Shown here: piece by piece, positions 18,923 through 29,968 of the stretch | How the letters are laid out: each line of letters starts with the position of its first letter | Numbering within the stretch: position 1 is the stretch's first letter | Assembly (NCBI GenBank): GCA_009746045.1 | Contig: RPFO01002024.1 | Location: forward strand, 53,697 to 117,696 | Reading direction: 5' to 3' | Length of the DNA: 64,000 bases | Source of the DNA: Mesostigma viride | Taxonomy: Eukaryota > Streptophyta > Mesostigmatophyceae > Mesostigmatales > Mesostigmataceae | Program-made: the position numbers and the translations under genes | Notes under the pieces: generated by a model | Told to the model about the DNA's origin: nothing | Database searches by the model: none | What the model saw: only the letters and a program-made list of their open reading frames with translations

Positions 18923-20149
18923 TTAGTCCGTATCCGCTCGCATCAATCTCACGGCCTCTTCCCAACCGTCCGGACGCTCTCCGTTCGCCGGGGTCAGCGG
19001 CTCTCGCGTTTCCGTCGGCGCGAACACGGCGCCCGCCGGCGTGACGAAGATCGGGGCGGACGAGTTCGGGGGCGGGAAATGGTGCTCTCGCGCGGCCCCG
19101 TCCTCGAGGGACCCCGGGGCCAGCATCTGCACGAGCTGGAAGACGCTAACCCCCGGAATAGCGTGCGCGACAGGATCGGCAAACATGCGCGAGGCGGACA
19201 GCGAAGACGCGGGTAATTGGTACACGACAGGCGCAGGCGGGGGGGCCCCCCCGAACCCGCGCACCTGGTAGGCGTCCAACAGACGCTGCAGGTAGCTCAG
19301 CACGAGCCGCCGATTGCGGATCTGGAGGTCCGTCGCCATGGCGTCCTCCCCCGTCTCCTTGGCCAGAGCCGCCTTGACCATCCCCCTGTAATTCACGAGG
19401 CCCGTGTACCCCGCGTGCGGGTCCACCGCCACCAGCTGGCGGAAGTACGCGTGCCATTGGGGGACGTAGTCCCCGTCCAACATCAGCATCGTCTCCCGCC
19501 CGGCTTCCCCGCTTTCCGCCACCTGGATCATCATCTCCACCATCTCGGCCGCCATGCGCTCCAGCCCCATCACGAGCGAGGCCTTGTCCTTCTTCTCTTT
19601 CACGATCTCGGGATGTCGGAAGAGATGAAGGGTCGAACGGCGCTGAAACCCTAAACGTCGGACCTGGCGGTCGAGCCGATTCAGCTCCACCTCGTCGAAC
19701 GCGTGACGCGTGACGGGGTCCTCGAAGCTCCCCGAGTCCAGTATGAACTCGGCCAGTCTCGGCGCGTCGAACCCGATGACGGTCCTGTCCGCCAACACGA
19801 GCTTGAACACGCGGGATTTGTGCGGGAGCGGTTCGAGCATGATCATGTCCTCCCTGTTCTGCGGGAAGAGGGCGACGTGCTTCTTGATGCGGGCGACGGC
19901 CTTGGCCTTCGCGAGGAACGTCCTCCTCGCCCACCGCTGGATCCTGCGCGCCGCCAGCACGGCGACCAGACTCGCCTCCGCCTGTCGCTTGGTGATCCAT
20001 TTCGGGGTGACGAACCCCAGCTTCGTGCACAGCGTGCGGATGTCGGACACCGTGAGGGGGGAGAACCGCTTCTTGCCTATGCTCTTGACGATGGACGCGT
20101 TCAACGCGAGCGTTCGACATATCCTAACGGGGGGATGTTTTTTCCTCAT
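18923..20149 (-). CDS. IQ-motif protein with U-box/RING-like DPVTR segment
   Basis: A 408-aa protein from the ATG at 20149, preceded by TGATAGGA; the frame is open upstream only to a GTG. An IQ-type calmodulin-binding-like helix (AARRIQRWARRTFL) lies near residues 67-80. Residues ~130-165 (F-D-x-x-x-L-x-x-[FY]I-x-x-x-G-x-F-x-DPVTR-x-x-F) are the pattern of a giant-virus family that combines IQ helices with a segment resembling the U-box DPVT core. The middle region is helical and the last 100 residues Pro/Ala-rich. Function is unknown; ubiquitin-related activity is only suggested by the DPVTR motif. Confidence 0.55.
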   Translation of the reverse strand: MRKKHPPVRICRTLALNASIVKSIGKKRFSPLTVSDIRTLCTKLGFVTPKWITKRQAEASLVAVLAARRIQRWARRTFLAKAKAVARIKKHVALFPQNREDMIMLEPLPHKSRVFKLVLADRTVIGFDAPRLAEFILDSGSFEDPVTRHAFDEVELNRLDRQVRRLGFQRRSTLHLFRHPEIVKEKKDKASLVMGLERMAAEMVEMMIQVAESGEAGRETMLMLDGDYVPQWHAYFRQLVAVDPHAGYTGLVNYRGMVKAALAKETGEDAMATDLQIRNRRLVLSYLQRLLDAYQVRGFGGAPPPAPVVYQLPASSLSASRMFADPVAHAIPGVSVFQLVQMLAPGSLEDGAAREHHFPPPNSSAPIFVTPAGAVFAPTETREPLTPANGERPDGWEEAVRLMRADTD

Positions 20150-20239
20150 TCCTATCAGAGCCACCAGAAGAATAATCCCCGAAGAGAGCGGGTGCGAAGT
20201 GCACGAGACCGGGACCGCGGCCGCTTATCAAGCCCCCCT

Positions 20240-20300
20240 CGTGTCGGTTCGGACGACACGTCCGGTCGTGTCGATTCGATGGTTACAAATATAACCGCCG
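20240..20300. promoter_or_regulatory. CGACACG/CGTGTCG-containing promoter region
   Basis: The sequence between divergent genes holds GTGTCGG, GGACGACACG and GGTCGTGTCG, then TATATC just before the start at 20315. The CGACACG pair in opposite orientations recurs upstream of other viral genes (42300, 44300-44325, 49060-49110), so a binding site is plausible. Confidence 0.4.
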
Positions 20301-20314
20301 CGTATATCAAGACG

Positions 20315-20557
20315 ATGGACCTTTCCGAGCTGGATCGGACGGCCATGATCAAGATGTTCGAACGACTCGGCGGACTGCCGCCGGACCTGATCGACGCGCT
20401 CAAGGCCGCCGACACGGACGAGCAGTTCATCGCGGCGATCGAGTCGATCACGAGGCGCCGCGTGGCCGACGCCACCCCCGCCCGCGCCCCGGACCCCGCC
20501 CCGATGCCGCAGAAAAAATGGCGCAAAATGGCGACGCTCAGAGCCAGGAGACGGTGA
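20315..20557 (+). CDS. Small viral protein, helical with basic tail
   Basis: An 80-aa protein. The ATG at 20315 was chosen because TATATC lies 7 bases upstream; an in-frame ATG at 20279 would add 12 residues. It has two amphipathic helices with a LGGLPPDLIDAL turn, an EQFIAAIESI helix, then a basic tail rich in Arg, Lys and Pro. No family is recognised. It is convergent with the next gene, with about 25 bases and a TTTTTATT tract between. Confidence 0.5.
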   Translation: MDLSELDRTAMIKMFERLGGLPPDLIDALKAADTDEQFIAAIESITRRRVADATPARAPDPAPMPQKKWRKMATLRARRR

Positions 20558-20582
20558 AAGTGTTTTTATTACGAAATTAGGA

Positions 20583-21368
20583 TTACAGAGAATTCAGAGT
20601 CGCGGACTCGTTGCCCGTGTTCACGACGATCAGGTGGGCGATGGCGGACGCCACCGCGTGGAAAGGCGTCAAGCCGCTCGCGCTGTTGTACACGTCCCTC
20701 GCGACCTGCGCGACGCGGCCCACGAAGGCTTCGGCCGCCTCTCGCGTGACGCCCTTCGCCTGAATCATGGAAGCGAGGTGGAGGAGCGAGCAGACGGCGA
20801 CGACGTCCGCGTCGGTCGCTTGCATGGCGGTCGCGAGCGCGAGCCGCAAGAGCGCCGAGTCGACCGGGTCGACGCTTTGGACGCTGCGTACGATCTGGGA
20901 CGCGAGCGTCCACAACACGCCCTTGTTCTCGACCTCCGCGACGAACTCGTCGAGCCGCGAGTCGTGGAAGAGCGCGGCGGCGGAATCGAAGTCCGCCACG
21001 TGTTTGGAGAGGCCGGGCGCGGGCGCGTCGTCGCCGTGGATTTCGGCGTTCACGGCGACGTAGAGATCCTCCCATTGCGACGGGGCGATCGACATCCCGT
21101 CGAATCCGGACAGGTACGGCAGCGAGGGAGAGCGCGCGACGGCGAGCACAGGGCAACCGTACTCCTCGGTGGCGAGCAGATTGCCGAGGTAGGCCCTGTG
21201 CAACTCGTCGACGTACGAAGACGACAGGTTTAGCGGGGTCGACGATTGCGCGTGTCTCCCCAATTCCTCGAGGATGGGTGGCAAGTAGCTGGGGTCCACG
21301 ACGGACCCCTCCATGAGCATTTTGAACCTCGACAGGTTGGCGTGGAGGTTCCGGTCGATGCGCAACAT
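20583..21368 (-). CDS. Helical viral protein of unknown function
   Basis: A 261-aa, mostly alpha-helical, acidic protein, Ala/Val/Leu-rich in the C-terminal half, with one cysteine. No motif or transmembrane segment is seen. It is divergent from the membrane protein at 21466, with about 98 bases between starts. Not recognised. Confidence 0.55.
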   Translation of the reverse strand: MLRIDRNLHANLSRFKMLMEGSVVDPSYLPPILEELGRHAQSSTPLNLSSSYVDELHRAYLGNLLATEEYGCPVLAVARSPSLPYLSGFDGMSIAPSQWEDLYVAVNAEIHGDDAPAPGLSKHVADFDSAAALFHDSRLDEFVAEVENKGVLWTLASQIVRSVQSVDPVDSALLRLALATAMQATDADVVAVCSLLHLASMIQAKGVTREAAEAFVGRVAQVARDVYNSASGLTPFHAVASAIAHLIVVNTGNESATLNSL

Positions 21369-21465
21369 CTTCGTTTGTGTGTGTGAGAGAGGCCGAGAGA
21401 ATGGACAGAGAGCCGGGGGCGCACCTACCGGCCCGTTCGCCGGCTTTTATAGCACGGGTATAGGA

Positions 21466-21894
21466 ATGGAGGCACCGACACGACCGACACCGACGGTCCC
21501 GATCGATCCGAAACCGCCACGGGACGAGTCGTTTCGATCCGCGCCGCCCGTCGCGTCCGTCCGCCCGATGTCGATCCTGCAACTGTCGTTCGGGGGAGGG
21601 TACCGCGTGGCGAACCTGCTGTTCTTCCCCGTCATATTCGCCGTGTTGGCGTTTTTCGTGGACAGGGCGCTCGTGAGACGCGTGAACAAGGAGAACCACT
21701 CCAAGTTCCAGTTCCTCCGCGCCTTGCCGCACCTGTTGTACGGAATCGTGACGTGCGTCATCTTCGTCCCCGACTGGATCCGCGCCGGGTGGGTGCGCGC
21801 GTCGGTGTCCGTCGCGATCGTGTTGTACGTCAAGCTGGCGGTGTCGGCCTTCTACACGTCCGTCCAGGTTGTAAAATACGTGTGCGGGGTATAA
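21466..21894 (+). CDS. Three-helix membrane protein
   Basis: A 142-aa protein from the ATG at 21466, with GGTATAGGA directly upstream. Residues ~1-35 are Pro/Arg-rich and soluble. Hydrophobic helices follow near residues 45-65, 83-105 and 110-137. It is a small multi-pass protein of a type common in viral inner membranes. It is the last gene of viral block A; immediately after the stop come TATAATACGTGG/TAAAATACGCG strings that reappear at 29807. Confidence 0.55.
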   Translation: MEAPTRPTPTVPIDPKPPRDESFRSAPPVASVRPMSILQLSFGGGYRVANLLFFPVIFAVLAFFVDRALVRRVNKENHSKFQFLRALPHLLYGIVTCVIFVPDWIRAGWVRASVSVAIVLYVKLAVSAFYTSVQVVKYVCGV

Positions 21895-22358
21895 TACGTG
21901 GACTTAAAATACGCGTATTATACGTGGGGGGTATAAAATACGCGGTGGTAAAATGCGCGACAGTTTTTGTGGTCCAATTGTCAGTCACCCAATTAGCACG
22001 CTCCTTGATGATGGTCATGCAGTTATTACAACTGAAATTTGGTGTATGTGCTTATTTATTAACATCTTCCATTTATGCCCTGCAATCCTATCTGATTATG
22101 ATTTGTTAAATGCAGGGGGGAGCATGCTGCAACGGGAATTGTAAGGAATCAATTAATTAATTAATTAATTAATTGTAAGGAAAGCCATCCACTCTATAAT
22201 GCATGAGAGGACATAAGACACAACTACGGACCATGCTCTCAAGGATCCCACAACAAGCTCCATACACATACACACACATTCATCATTGACAAAATGCACA
22301 ACAGCAGAGGATATAAGACACAAGGACCTTATTGTGGGATCCTTGAGAGCAAGTGCTC
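21895..22358. other. AT-rich junction with (AATT)n and duplicated 45-nt unit
   Basis: The first ~60 bases are TAAAATACGCG-type AT/CG strings, probably viral. After about 21960 the sequence is AT-rich and non-viral. A (TTAA/AATT)n microsatellite lies at about 22150-22174. A unit CTCTCAAGGATCCCACAACAAG-CTCCATACACATACACAC occurs at about 22232 and again at 22355. No gene. Confidence 0.6.
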
Positions 22359-22373
22359 TCAAGGATCCCACAA
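22332..22373. repeat. Perfect 20-bp hairpin with 2-nt loop
   Basis: TTGTGGGATCCTTGAGAGCA, then AG, then its exact reverse complement. It joins the two halves of the duplicated unit described at 21895-22358 and could be a fused transposon terminus. Confidence 0.75.
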
Positions 22374-22976
22374 CAAGCTCCATACACATACACACTCGCC
22401 ACCCAACAACTGCCGAGAAGGAGGGGTGACGTGCCCTCCTCTGTACTGGACCATGCCGGCCACCATCTGCTTGAAAGAGGCGCTCTCAGCCGCATTGAAG
22501 GCAATGCCGTTCTCGATAAAAAATTCGGCAGCCAGCAGCTGGACACCTTTCTCGTCGACGGGAACCAGCCATTTGGTGATGCTCAGCTGGCCTTTGCTGG
22601 GAACCGACGACAAGTCAGCCGGCGCAGCCCCTCCCATCTCCGCCATTGCCCTGTTCAAATTGTGCTGCTTCTTGGTGTCTGACTGCTGCGACTTGTTGTT
22701 ATACATCCTGAGAAACTTGCTCCGGATATTCGGTGGAATTTTGTCGCAGGGTAACATCCCTTCCCCTGCGATTCCGGCAAAGTGTGCACGGACTCGGAAT
22801 ACGCTGATTGCCCCCGCCTTGTAGGAGAAGTTCTTGTTGCAAAATGAGCAGAACTTATTCGACACAAACTGCGTTTTGTTACTAACAGCATCTGTGACTG
22901 CTTCTTTCTTCTCGAGAACGAAATCCCATTCAGGCCCTTTCTTCCTCATGGCTGCAAATCGAAAATGGCTGCACAC
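22359..22976 (-). mobile_element. hAT-type transposase fragment (BED-like finger region)
   Basis: About 205 codons. The N-terminal part carries CSFCNKNFSYKAGAISVFRVRAH-type spacing (C-x2-C ... H ... C) like a BED zinc finger. The distal part, FFIENGIAFNAAESASFKQMV, is the typical hAT segment preceding the transposase core. The frame then runs into repeat sequence (the ATACACATACACAC unit), so the catalytic RNase H-like domain and dimerisation region are missing. It is a 3'-truncated copy lying in the non-viral interval. Confidence 0.7.
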
Positions 22977-23044
22977 TGTCGCACAGTCGCACTGGCCTCG
23001 TCGTCGCTATATTGCATTACACCGTCAGTAGCACAGCTGGCATT

Positions 23045-24700
23045 TGCTGGCACACTGTTATCAACTATATTAAAAACCATCGGGCATCCTGTGGTCCGTA
23101 CGCCGTAACTTTCCGTACATTTCAGTGGATAACTCGTGATCGACGGGTGTCCTTTTCGCCTTTTACCGTTGGGCACAAGTCGTCGGAATTTGGAGATCGT
23201 ACAGGCTTCCGTGCGTGGCTGGATCGAAGACGGCGTATCTTGAGCGGAGGACGAAAGGCGTTTGTTCAGTGAGACGCCATTGGCGTTCACTCGCGGGCAT
23301 CTTTAATGGCTTTAAAGTCGTCTCGCGACATTTTGACGTTAGCGAGTCGATCGAGCTTGACTGGCGCGTAGTTGGTCGAACTTTTGCGACTTGCCACCTG
23401 TCGACTCATCGAAACTGGGTCGCCTACTAGAGTGACGGTCGGCTTGACGGCTTTCGTCTTTTCGCCGTTGCTCTCGCCGTGTTCGACTTTCCACCTTTTT
23501 CGACTTTCTACCTGTCGGAATGACGAAACTGCGTTAGCGGCCGGACAGGTTCGCCTGAAGTTATTCCCCTGCACGTGGCGGCTGCCCATATACCAACCTA
23601 GGACGATCGTCGTAGGTTGGTACATGCAAACTGCGTCGTCTACTGAAGTGACGGTCCAAAGACTGACGGGCGAAGATACTTTTTGTTGCTGTTAAAATTT
23701 TCCGTCTTGAATCCATGCAGGTGCTTAAAAGGGACCAAAAGACGTTAGGTTTGAAACTGACCAAAGTTTCTAAGTCGTCGAAATTTGCTAATTGGGATTT
23801 TGCAACCGACTGTATCCAACTATATTAAAAACCATCGGGCATATCCAACTATATTAAAAACCATCGGGCATCCTGTGGCGGATCTCAGTAGAATTTCCGT
23901 ACTTTTCAGGAGCTCCTCGTGGTCGACGTGTGTCCTTGGCGCCGTTTCCCGTTGGGCGCAAGGAGACGGACTTTGGAGATCGTACAGGCTTCCGTATGTG
24001 GTTGGGCTGAAGACGCCGTATCTCGGGCGGCGGACGGAGAGACTTTGTTCAGTGGGACACTATTGGCGTTCACTCGCTCGCATCTTTAATGGCTTTAAAG
24101 TCGTCTCGCGACATTTTGACGTTAGCGACTCGATCGAGCTTGACTGGCGGGTACTCGGTCGAACTTTTGAGACTTGCCACCTGTCGGCTGACCGAAACTG
24201 GGTCGCCTACTAGAGTGACGGTCGGCTTGACGGCTTTCGTCTTTTCGCTTGCCACCTGTCGGCTTACCGAAAATAGGTCGCCTACTAGCGTTACGGTCAG
24301 CTTGACGGACGAAAGCCGTCAAGCCTGACGGTCGGCTGGACGGACGAAAGCCGTCAAGCCCTGCATGTAAAGACCATCGGGCATCCTGTGGCCCGTATGC
24401 CGTAACTTTCCGTACTTATCTTCAGGGGTCCTCGTGATCGACGGGTGTCCTTTTCGCCTTTTCCCGTTGGGCGCAAGTCGACGGAATTTGGAGATCGTAC
24501 AGGCTTCCGTGCGTGGTTGGACCGAAGACGCCGTATCTCCAATAGCATTCGGCAAGGCTATATATATGTGGCGGATCTCCGTACTTTTCGCTCCTCGTCG
24601 TCGTTTAAGTTCGCGCCGCGTTCACTCGCTCGCATCTTTATGGCTTTCAAGACGTCGTCTCGCGACATTATTGTTGACGTGAGCGACTCGAGCGAGCTTG
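23045..24700. repeat. Degenerate ~790-nt tandem repeat family
   Basis: AAAAACCATCGGGCATCCTGTGG recurs near 23075, 23829 and 23855, with a variant at 24370. The CTTTAATGGCTTTAAAGTCGTCTCGCGACATTTTGACGTTAGCGA block is present at about 23301 and 24085, with a third degenerate copy at 24640. Short GCTTGACGGCTTTCGTC motifs also repeat. Long frames here are products of the repeat. No gene recognised. Confidence 0.7.
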
Positions 24701-24714
24701 CGACGGTTCTCGCC

Positions 24715-26285
24715 TTTTCGCGGGGGGCGGGGGGCGGGGGGGCGGGGGGAGGAACTCCGGGTGGGTGGGGAGGCGGGGGGCGGGGGGGGGGGAGGGGGGG
24801 GGGGGGGGGGGGGGAGGAACTCCGGGTGGGTGGGTGGGCGGGGGGGGGGGGGGGGGGAGGAACTTCCGGGTGGGTGGGGGCGGGGGGCGGGGGGGGGGGG
24901 GGAGGAACTCCGGGTGGGTGGGGGGCGGGGGGGCGGGGGATCCCGCAGACTATGGCGTCTCGCTGAGGTGGGCGGGGGGCCTTGCGACCTCGCCCGGCCG
25001 GGGCGGACCGTCTTAGTGCGGTCCTGGGGGGGGAGGCGGGGAACCTCCGGGTGGCGGGTGGGGGGCGCGGGGGCCTTGCGACCTCGCCGTCTCACTCAGG
25101 CGGGGAGGCATCCTGTGGCGGATCTTCATACTTTTCCGGTCTTTTTCAGGGGTCCTCGTGGTCGACGCCTGTCCTTCGCGCCACGCCTTTTCGCGGGGGG
25201 CGGGGGGCGCATCATGCCGGCCGGCTGAGGGGGAGGGGGGGGGGGGGGGGTACCGACCTCCGGGTGGGTGGGTGGGCGGGCTGGGCGGGGGATCCCGCAG
25301 ACTCTGGCGTCTCGCTGAGGAGGGCGGGGGGCCTTGCGACCTCGCCGTCTCACTCAAGCGGGGAGGCATCCTGTGGCGGATCTTCGTACTTTTCCTGGGC
25401 CGGTCGGCGGGGGGCGTATCATGGCTGACGGAGGGGGAGGGGGGGGGGAACCTCCGGATGGGTGAGTGCGGGGGAGATCCCGCAGACTCTGGCGTTGACT
25501 CGCTCAGGAGGGTGGGAGGCCTCATTGCGACCTCAATTGATACATGTAAAGACCATCGGCTTGCTGAGGGGGGGGGGTTGCGACCTCGGCTGGGGCGGCG
25601 GGGCGTCTCACTGAGGCGGCAAATGGCCTCCGGGTGGGTGGGTGGGCGGGGGGGGGGGGGGGGGGGAGGAACTCCGGGTGGGTGGGGGGCGGGGGGGCGG
25701 GGGATCCCGCAGACTCTGGCGTCTCGCTGAGGTGGGCGGGGGCCTTGCGACCTCGCCCGGCCGGGGCGGACCGTCTTAGTGTCCTGGGGGGGGGGAGGGG
25801 GAGGGGGGGGGCGGGGGGGGGGAGGAACTCCGGGTGGGTGGGTGGGCGGGGGGGCGGGGGGGGGGGGGGAGGAACTTCCGGGTGGGTGGGGGGGCGGGGG
25901 GGGGGGGGGAGGAACTCCGGGTGGGTGGGGGCGGGGGGGCGGGGGATCCCGCAGACTATGGCGTCTCGCTGAGGTGGGCGGGGGGCCTTGCGACCTCGCC
26001 CGGCCGGGGCGGACCGTCTTAGTGTCCTGGGGGGGGGAGGCGGGGGAACCTCCGGGTGGCGGGTGGGGGGCGCGGGGGCCTTGCGACCTCGCCGTCTCAC
26101 TCAGGCGGGGAGGCATCCTGTGGCGGATCTTCATACTTTTCCGGTCTTTTTCAGGGGTCCTCGTGGTCGACGCCTGTCCTTCGCGCCACGCCTTTTCGCG
26201 GGGGGGGGGGGGGGGCGCATCATGCCGGCCGGCTGAGGGGGAGGGCGGGGGGGGTGGGGGGTACCGACCTCCGGGTGGGTTTAGA
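24715..26285. repeat. G-rich minisatellite block with ~1.0-kb higher-order period
   Basis: Long G runs interleaved with GGAGGAACTCCGGGTGGGTGGG. A GATCCCGCAGACTATGGCGTC landmark lies at 24939 and again at 25945, and AGGCATCCTGTGGCGGATC lies at about 25107 and 26109. The higher-order unit is therefore about 1.0 kb. The plus strand has very high G-quadruplex potential. Gly-rich and Pro-rich open frames on both strands are compositional. Copy number and lengths of the G runs are likely unreliable in an assembly. Confidence 0.8.
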
Positions 26286-26287
26286 GT

Positions 26288-27979
26288 GTGGCTGTAAGGG
26301 CTGTGAGGGGTCTAGAGGCAGAGGGTCCTGATACAAAGGAGCCCATTGCTGGGGACCTGCTGATCCTCCCTACTACGTTTGACCCACGTGAGTTGGGTGT
26401 GCAGAGGTACCAGATCCCAGGAACGAGTCCTGTACCTTGGCGCAAGCTAGTGGAGATGATGCAAAGCCCCAAGATGGCTAAGGCATGGACTCTTGGCTTT
26501 GTTGCTTCTGGGCATGAGTGGATAGTTGCCAACTGTGCAGAGCCTGTGGATGTCCTCCCTGAGGATCACCAGCTGCTCAGGTTGATGTTTGTCCTCAAGC
26601 TCAAGGAGGTAGATGGCGTGCAGGTGCCACATGTTAGACCAGTTGTGACTGAGTACCATGGCACTGGACAGTTAGCAGATGAGGAGCTTTACACACCAGG
26701 GATGCTGCATGATACATGGAGGATTTTGTTGTGCATTTATTTGTCTTTTCTGCAGAAGGGGATACCCTATAGCTCTGTGTTGGTAGATTTCAAGAGGGCT
26801 TTTCTTAAGGGTGATCAGCAGGAAGCACAGGATACTTGGCGCACAATACCCCCTTTCTTTGTTAAGGTGCCTGCAGTGTGGAGGGCAGAGCTGAAGACGA
26901 GGTATTTGAGGATTCTCAAAGGCGTGGAAGGCCTTAGATCGAGTCCCATCATCTGGAGGAAGAGCTTGGAGAAGTACCTCAGGTCTGTCTGTGGTCTCTC
27001 AGTCTCTCCAGTTGATCCTTGTCTGTTTCAGGGTAGCTATGAGGGGCTGCCAGCGTTTGCCTCCCTGCATGGTGATGATCTGCATCTCCTGGGCCATCCC
27101 ACTTGGCAAGAGTTGACTCTGGCCAGGATCCAGAAACGGTTTGAACTGGGTAAGATCCAGTACATGGTTGAGAATGAGCCCATGGTGTTTTGTGGAATGC
27201 AGGCGACCTTGGTCCATCAGCAGGGTACATGGTCCATCCAGCTGGAGGGTGGTAAGGATTATCCTCAGCAGATCATAGATGCCTTGCAGGAGCCCATCAC
27301 CCAGGCCAGATGTGCAACAATACGAGGTATGTTGGCATGGCTGGCCAGCATTTGTGCTCCTGACCTGTTGGTCCTGAGTCGGTTGACCGATTCCCAACTG
27401 GTTGAGGTGGGTGCTGAGAGAGTGGTAGAGGCTGTTCGCATGTCTCCCCCTCTCATGCTGGGTCCTTTGGATTTGTACAGGCCTTTTGACATGATGCTCT
27501 ATGTGGACAGTTCTATGGATAGTAGGAAGGTCACAGAGGTCAGGGGCCGTGCAGCAGCATTAATATCCCTGGTGCAGGAACAGTCCTCTCTGGTCTGCTG
27601 GTACAGTCGGTTGCAAAACAGGGTAACTCCCAGCAGTGACATTGCTGAGTGCAGGGCAATCTGTGAAGGGCTTCATACTGCTCTTTACTTGAGGGAGCTA
27701 TTTTACCAGCTATGTCAAGTGGCTTCCTGTCGGTTGCAGATGCACACACTGGTAAGAACTGACAGCATGGGCATGGTGCAGTTTGTGCACAGGCAGCTGG
27801 CCAGGAGCAGGGACCTTGATTATTTGTTGCTCAAGGAAATGTCTTGCTTAGCTAACATTGAACATGTGGCTGGCGTGGACAACCCTGCAGATGCTCTCAC
27901 CAAGCTGGAGGAGAAGGCTGAGCTGCAATACCCTTTGCTTCGTGGGCTCATGGCCTCCAAGGGGGGAGGGCCAGAGTAG
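26288..27979 (+). mobile_element. pol: 5'-truncated Ty1/copia-type Pol (reverse transcriptase and RNase H)
   Basis: 563 codons open through the repeat boundary. Residues ~65-300 are the reverse transcriptase: VLVDFKRAFLKGD is motif A, and H261-G-D-D (SLHGDDLHLLG) takes the place of the usual YVDD. RNase H follows, with LYVDSSMDSRKV and the copia-typical DNPADALTKL near the end. Integrase, Gag and the 5' LTR are missing; the left edge abuts the G-rich repeat at about 26285. It is clearly related to the intact element at 30578-38404 and represents an older, truncated copy. Confidence 0.85.
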
Positions 27980-28916
27980 ACCAAACAGCCTTGCTCTAGG
28001 TGGGAGGCATCCCAGTGGGCTGGGCAGCCACGTGGTGGCTGGCAGCAGGTCCTTCAGAGTTCAGACACACTCTGCTGGACAGGGGTCAGGGTGGAGTCAC
28101 TCCCCTGGCTGAGAATTTCGCCTGGCTCTGTCATGGAGCTGCAGAAGAGTCTTAAGGACTATGTAATGGGCCTTGGGTCTTCATGGAATGGACCCTGCAA
28201 GGGCAGCCCAAGTGTTGGCTCTCACAGGTTGCTGTACATTTGTATATATTCTCTGTAACCAACCTGTTGCATGCTAATAAAATCCCTGGTTGTGTGACCA
28301 TGTTGGACGTGGTTGCCAGGGGCCTCACTATGGGTTATACTCCTTTATAATAAAACATAATCTTGTTATTGTCATGTCTTGTTGTTTGTGATGCTCAGTT
28401 CCAGGAGCTGATCCAAACCTGGAGGAGATGGGGTGGGGTTCGATTCCCCAGCTGACCTCAGCCTGGCATGTATGAATCCTGAGTTTATCCCTCAGTGAGG
28501 ACATGGGCTCCCCATGTGTTGGCTAACATTTGTCAGGGCTCTCTCAGTCTTTGGAAGGATTTAAAAGATAAAGGAGGCTCCGTGGCGGGCGCCATATGAA
28601 CGGGCGCCTGTGATAACTGGATGACCAGGAACTCACAATAGTACGTTCATGGACTCCTCTATCCAAACTCCTCTGACTAAGTGAAGACCTAACTTTAATC
28701 TACACCAGGTTCCCAAAGAAAGGGTTGGGATGTCATGTGGGTCAGAGGGCAACCTTTGAACCAATGAGCAGGCCTAGCTAATATTTGGAGGCACCTCAGG
28801 TTCCAAAAGAAGAGGCAGGTTTGGTCTCTGGGAGGGATCAGATGTCTGAAGGCTTGTGGGGACAGTGGCTGATAGGTTCTCAGGCTGGTCCAAGCTCCAA
28901 AACAAGAAAGGGTTGG
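27980..28916. other. 3' untranslated part of the truncated copia element
   Basis: No gene. It contains a GGGGTTCGATTCCCC string near 28434 (a pol III B-box-like, tRNA T-arm-like sequence), a pair of GGGCGCC motifs near 28580 and 28602, and purine-rich CAAGAAAGGGTTGG at about 28900-28916. The intact element has the same three features in the same order downstream of its RNase H. Confidence 0.5.
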
Positions 28917-29670
28917 AGTTAGCATATTGGGGCACCAATGTGCTAGATGGATGCAGGTTGAGGAGACCTTTCCAACGCCGTGTCAACCGCCTAGAACAGA
29001 CAAGGGACTAGAAAGTTATCAAGTCCCGAAGTACTGCCGACCGGTGGGCGAGGGCGGGGCACGCTCAGGGCATAGTGGACAGGACACGTGGCAGGCCGTG
29101 CCTGCACAGGCTTAGCCTGTACACTCACGTGACTGGGACACAGTGTACTGAGGGCTCAACGGTACTGTGGCTAGTAGAAGCAAGTAACCAGCCAGCAGGT
29201 CTGCAAGGATGTAAGTCCTTGCAGGACTGTGGCAGGTCCTGTGCTGTCCTAGACACAGGATAGCCAGAGATTCCTGTATGCTGCCTGCAACAAGGATGCA
29301 GGGCAGCGATACGAGGCTCTGGCAATGTAGCGTTGCCCAGCGTTGCTCATGACCGAGGAACAAGGATGGAACGAGGTTGCATATAGCTCGAGGCTCAACG
29401 AGGCAACGAGCGTCTTCACACACGAACCTTGGTCGTCACGACGAGTGGCGAGCCTATCGAGGGTCGTAGGCCTGGTGTGAGGATAAAGGTTGCTAGCCAG
29501 CAGCCTAGGGTCATTCCAGCCGGCAAGGACCAGGAGCTCACATGCTCTGCTGACGAGTTGCTGCGAAGCATCCCCCCCCCCCTTAAGCTTGTTATGCGTT
29601 ATGTACCTAGTCCTAGCTGTCTCCTACCGGCCAAACATTTTGCAAGGCTTGCGCTTTATGAAAAGAACTG
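28917..29670. repeat. Possible 3' LTR of the truncated copia element
   Basis: The sequence starts AGTTAGCATATTGGGG just after a polypurine tract, as the intact element's LTR starts AGTTAACG after its own. AACT occurs at about 29668. No second copy exists in the window, so the right limit is a guess. The interval is non-coding, with a palindromic CTGCAAGGATGTAAGTCCTTGCAG hairpin near 29201. Confidence 0.35.
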
Positions 29671-29839
29671 TACGCATCTACTTCTAGTAGTAAAAATCTC
29701 AAATGTGCAGTGAGCGCGCCGCGCCCAGAATCTGGGCACCGCGCCAGTGCCCGCTGCCCGCTGGTACCCCCGAAAAATTCTAAGTCCAAACCGCGTGGTC
29801 AGACGTAAAATACGCGTAAAATACGTCGAGGCCCATAAT

Positions 29840-29968
29840 ATGCTTTATCCCGCATTTTATCGCAAAAGTGCGGCGTACATAACAACCCGGACGTCCGTGA
29901 CGGCGCAAGTGCTGCAGAGTCTGCAGATGCGGGCCGTGGCGCGAGACGCCGCGGCCGCCCCGAAATAA
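29840..29968 (+). CDS. Small viral-type protein
   Basis: 42 codons from the ATG at 29840, with GCCCATAATATG context, within GC-rich sequence that resumes at about 29720. Tyr-rich start, then Thr/Val/Ala-rich helix and an RDAAAAPK tail. Its upstream TAAAATACGCG strings match those after 21894. It is too short for a family call and may be a remnant of a larger gene. Confidence 0.35.
   Translation: MLYPAFYRKSAAYITTRTSVTAQVLQSLQMRAVARDAAAAPK

Noticed and set aside
24622-26297. Long Gly-rich and Pro-rich frames on both strands
   Set aside because: Products of the G-rich repeat block; the translations are homopolymeric.
28434-28450. tRNA gene
   Set aside because: Only a T-arm-like string is present; no acceptor stem, D-arm or anticodon stem could be traced around it or around 37127.
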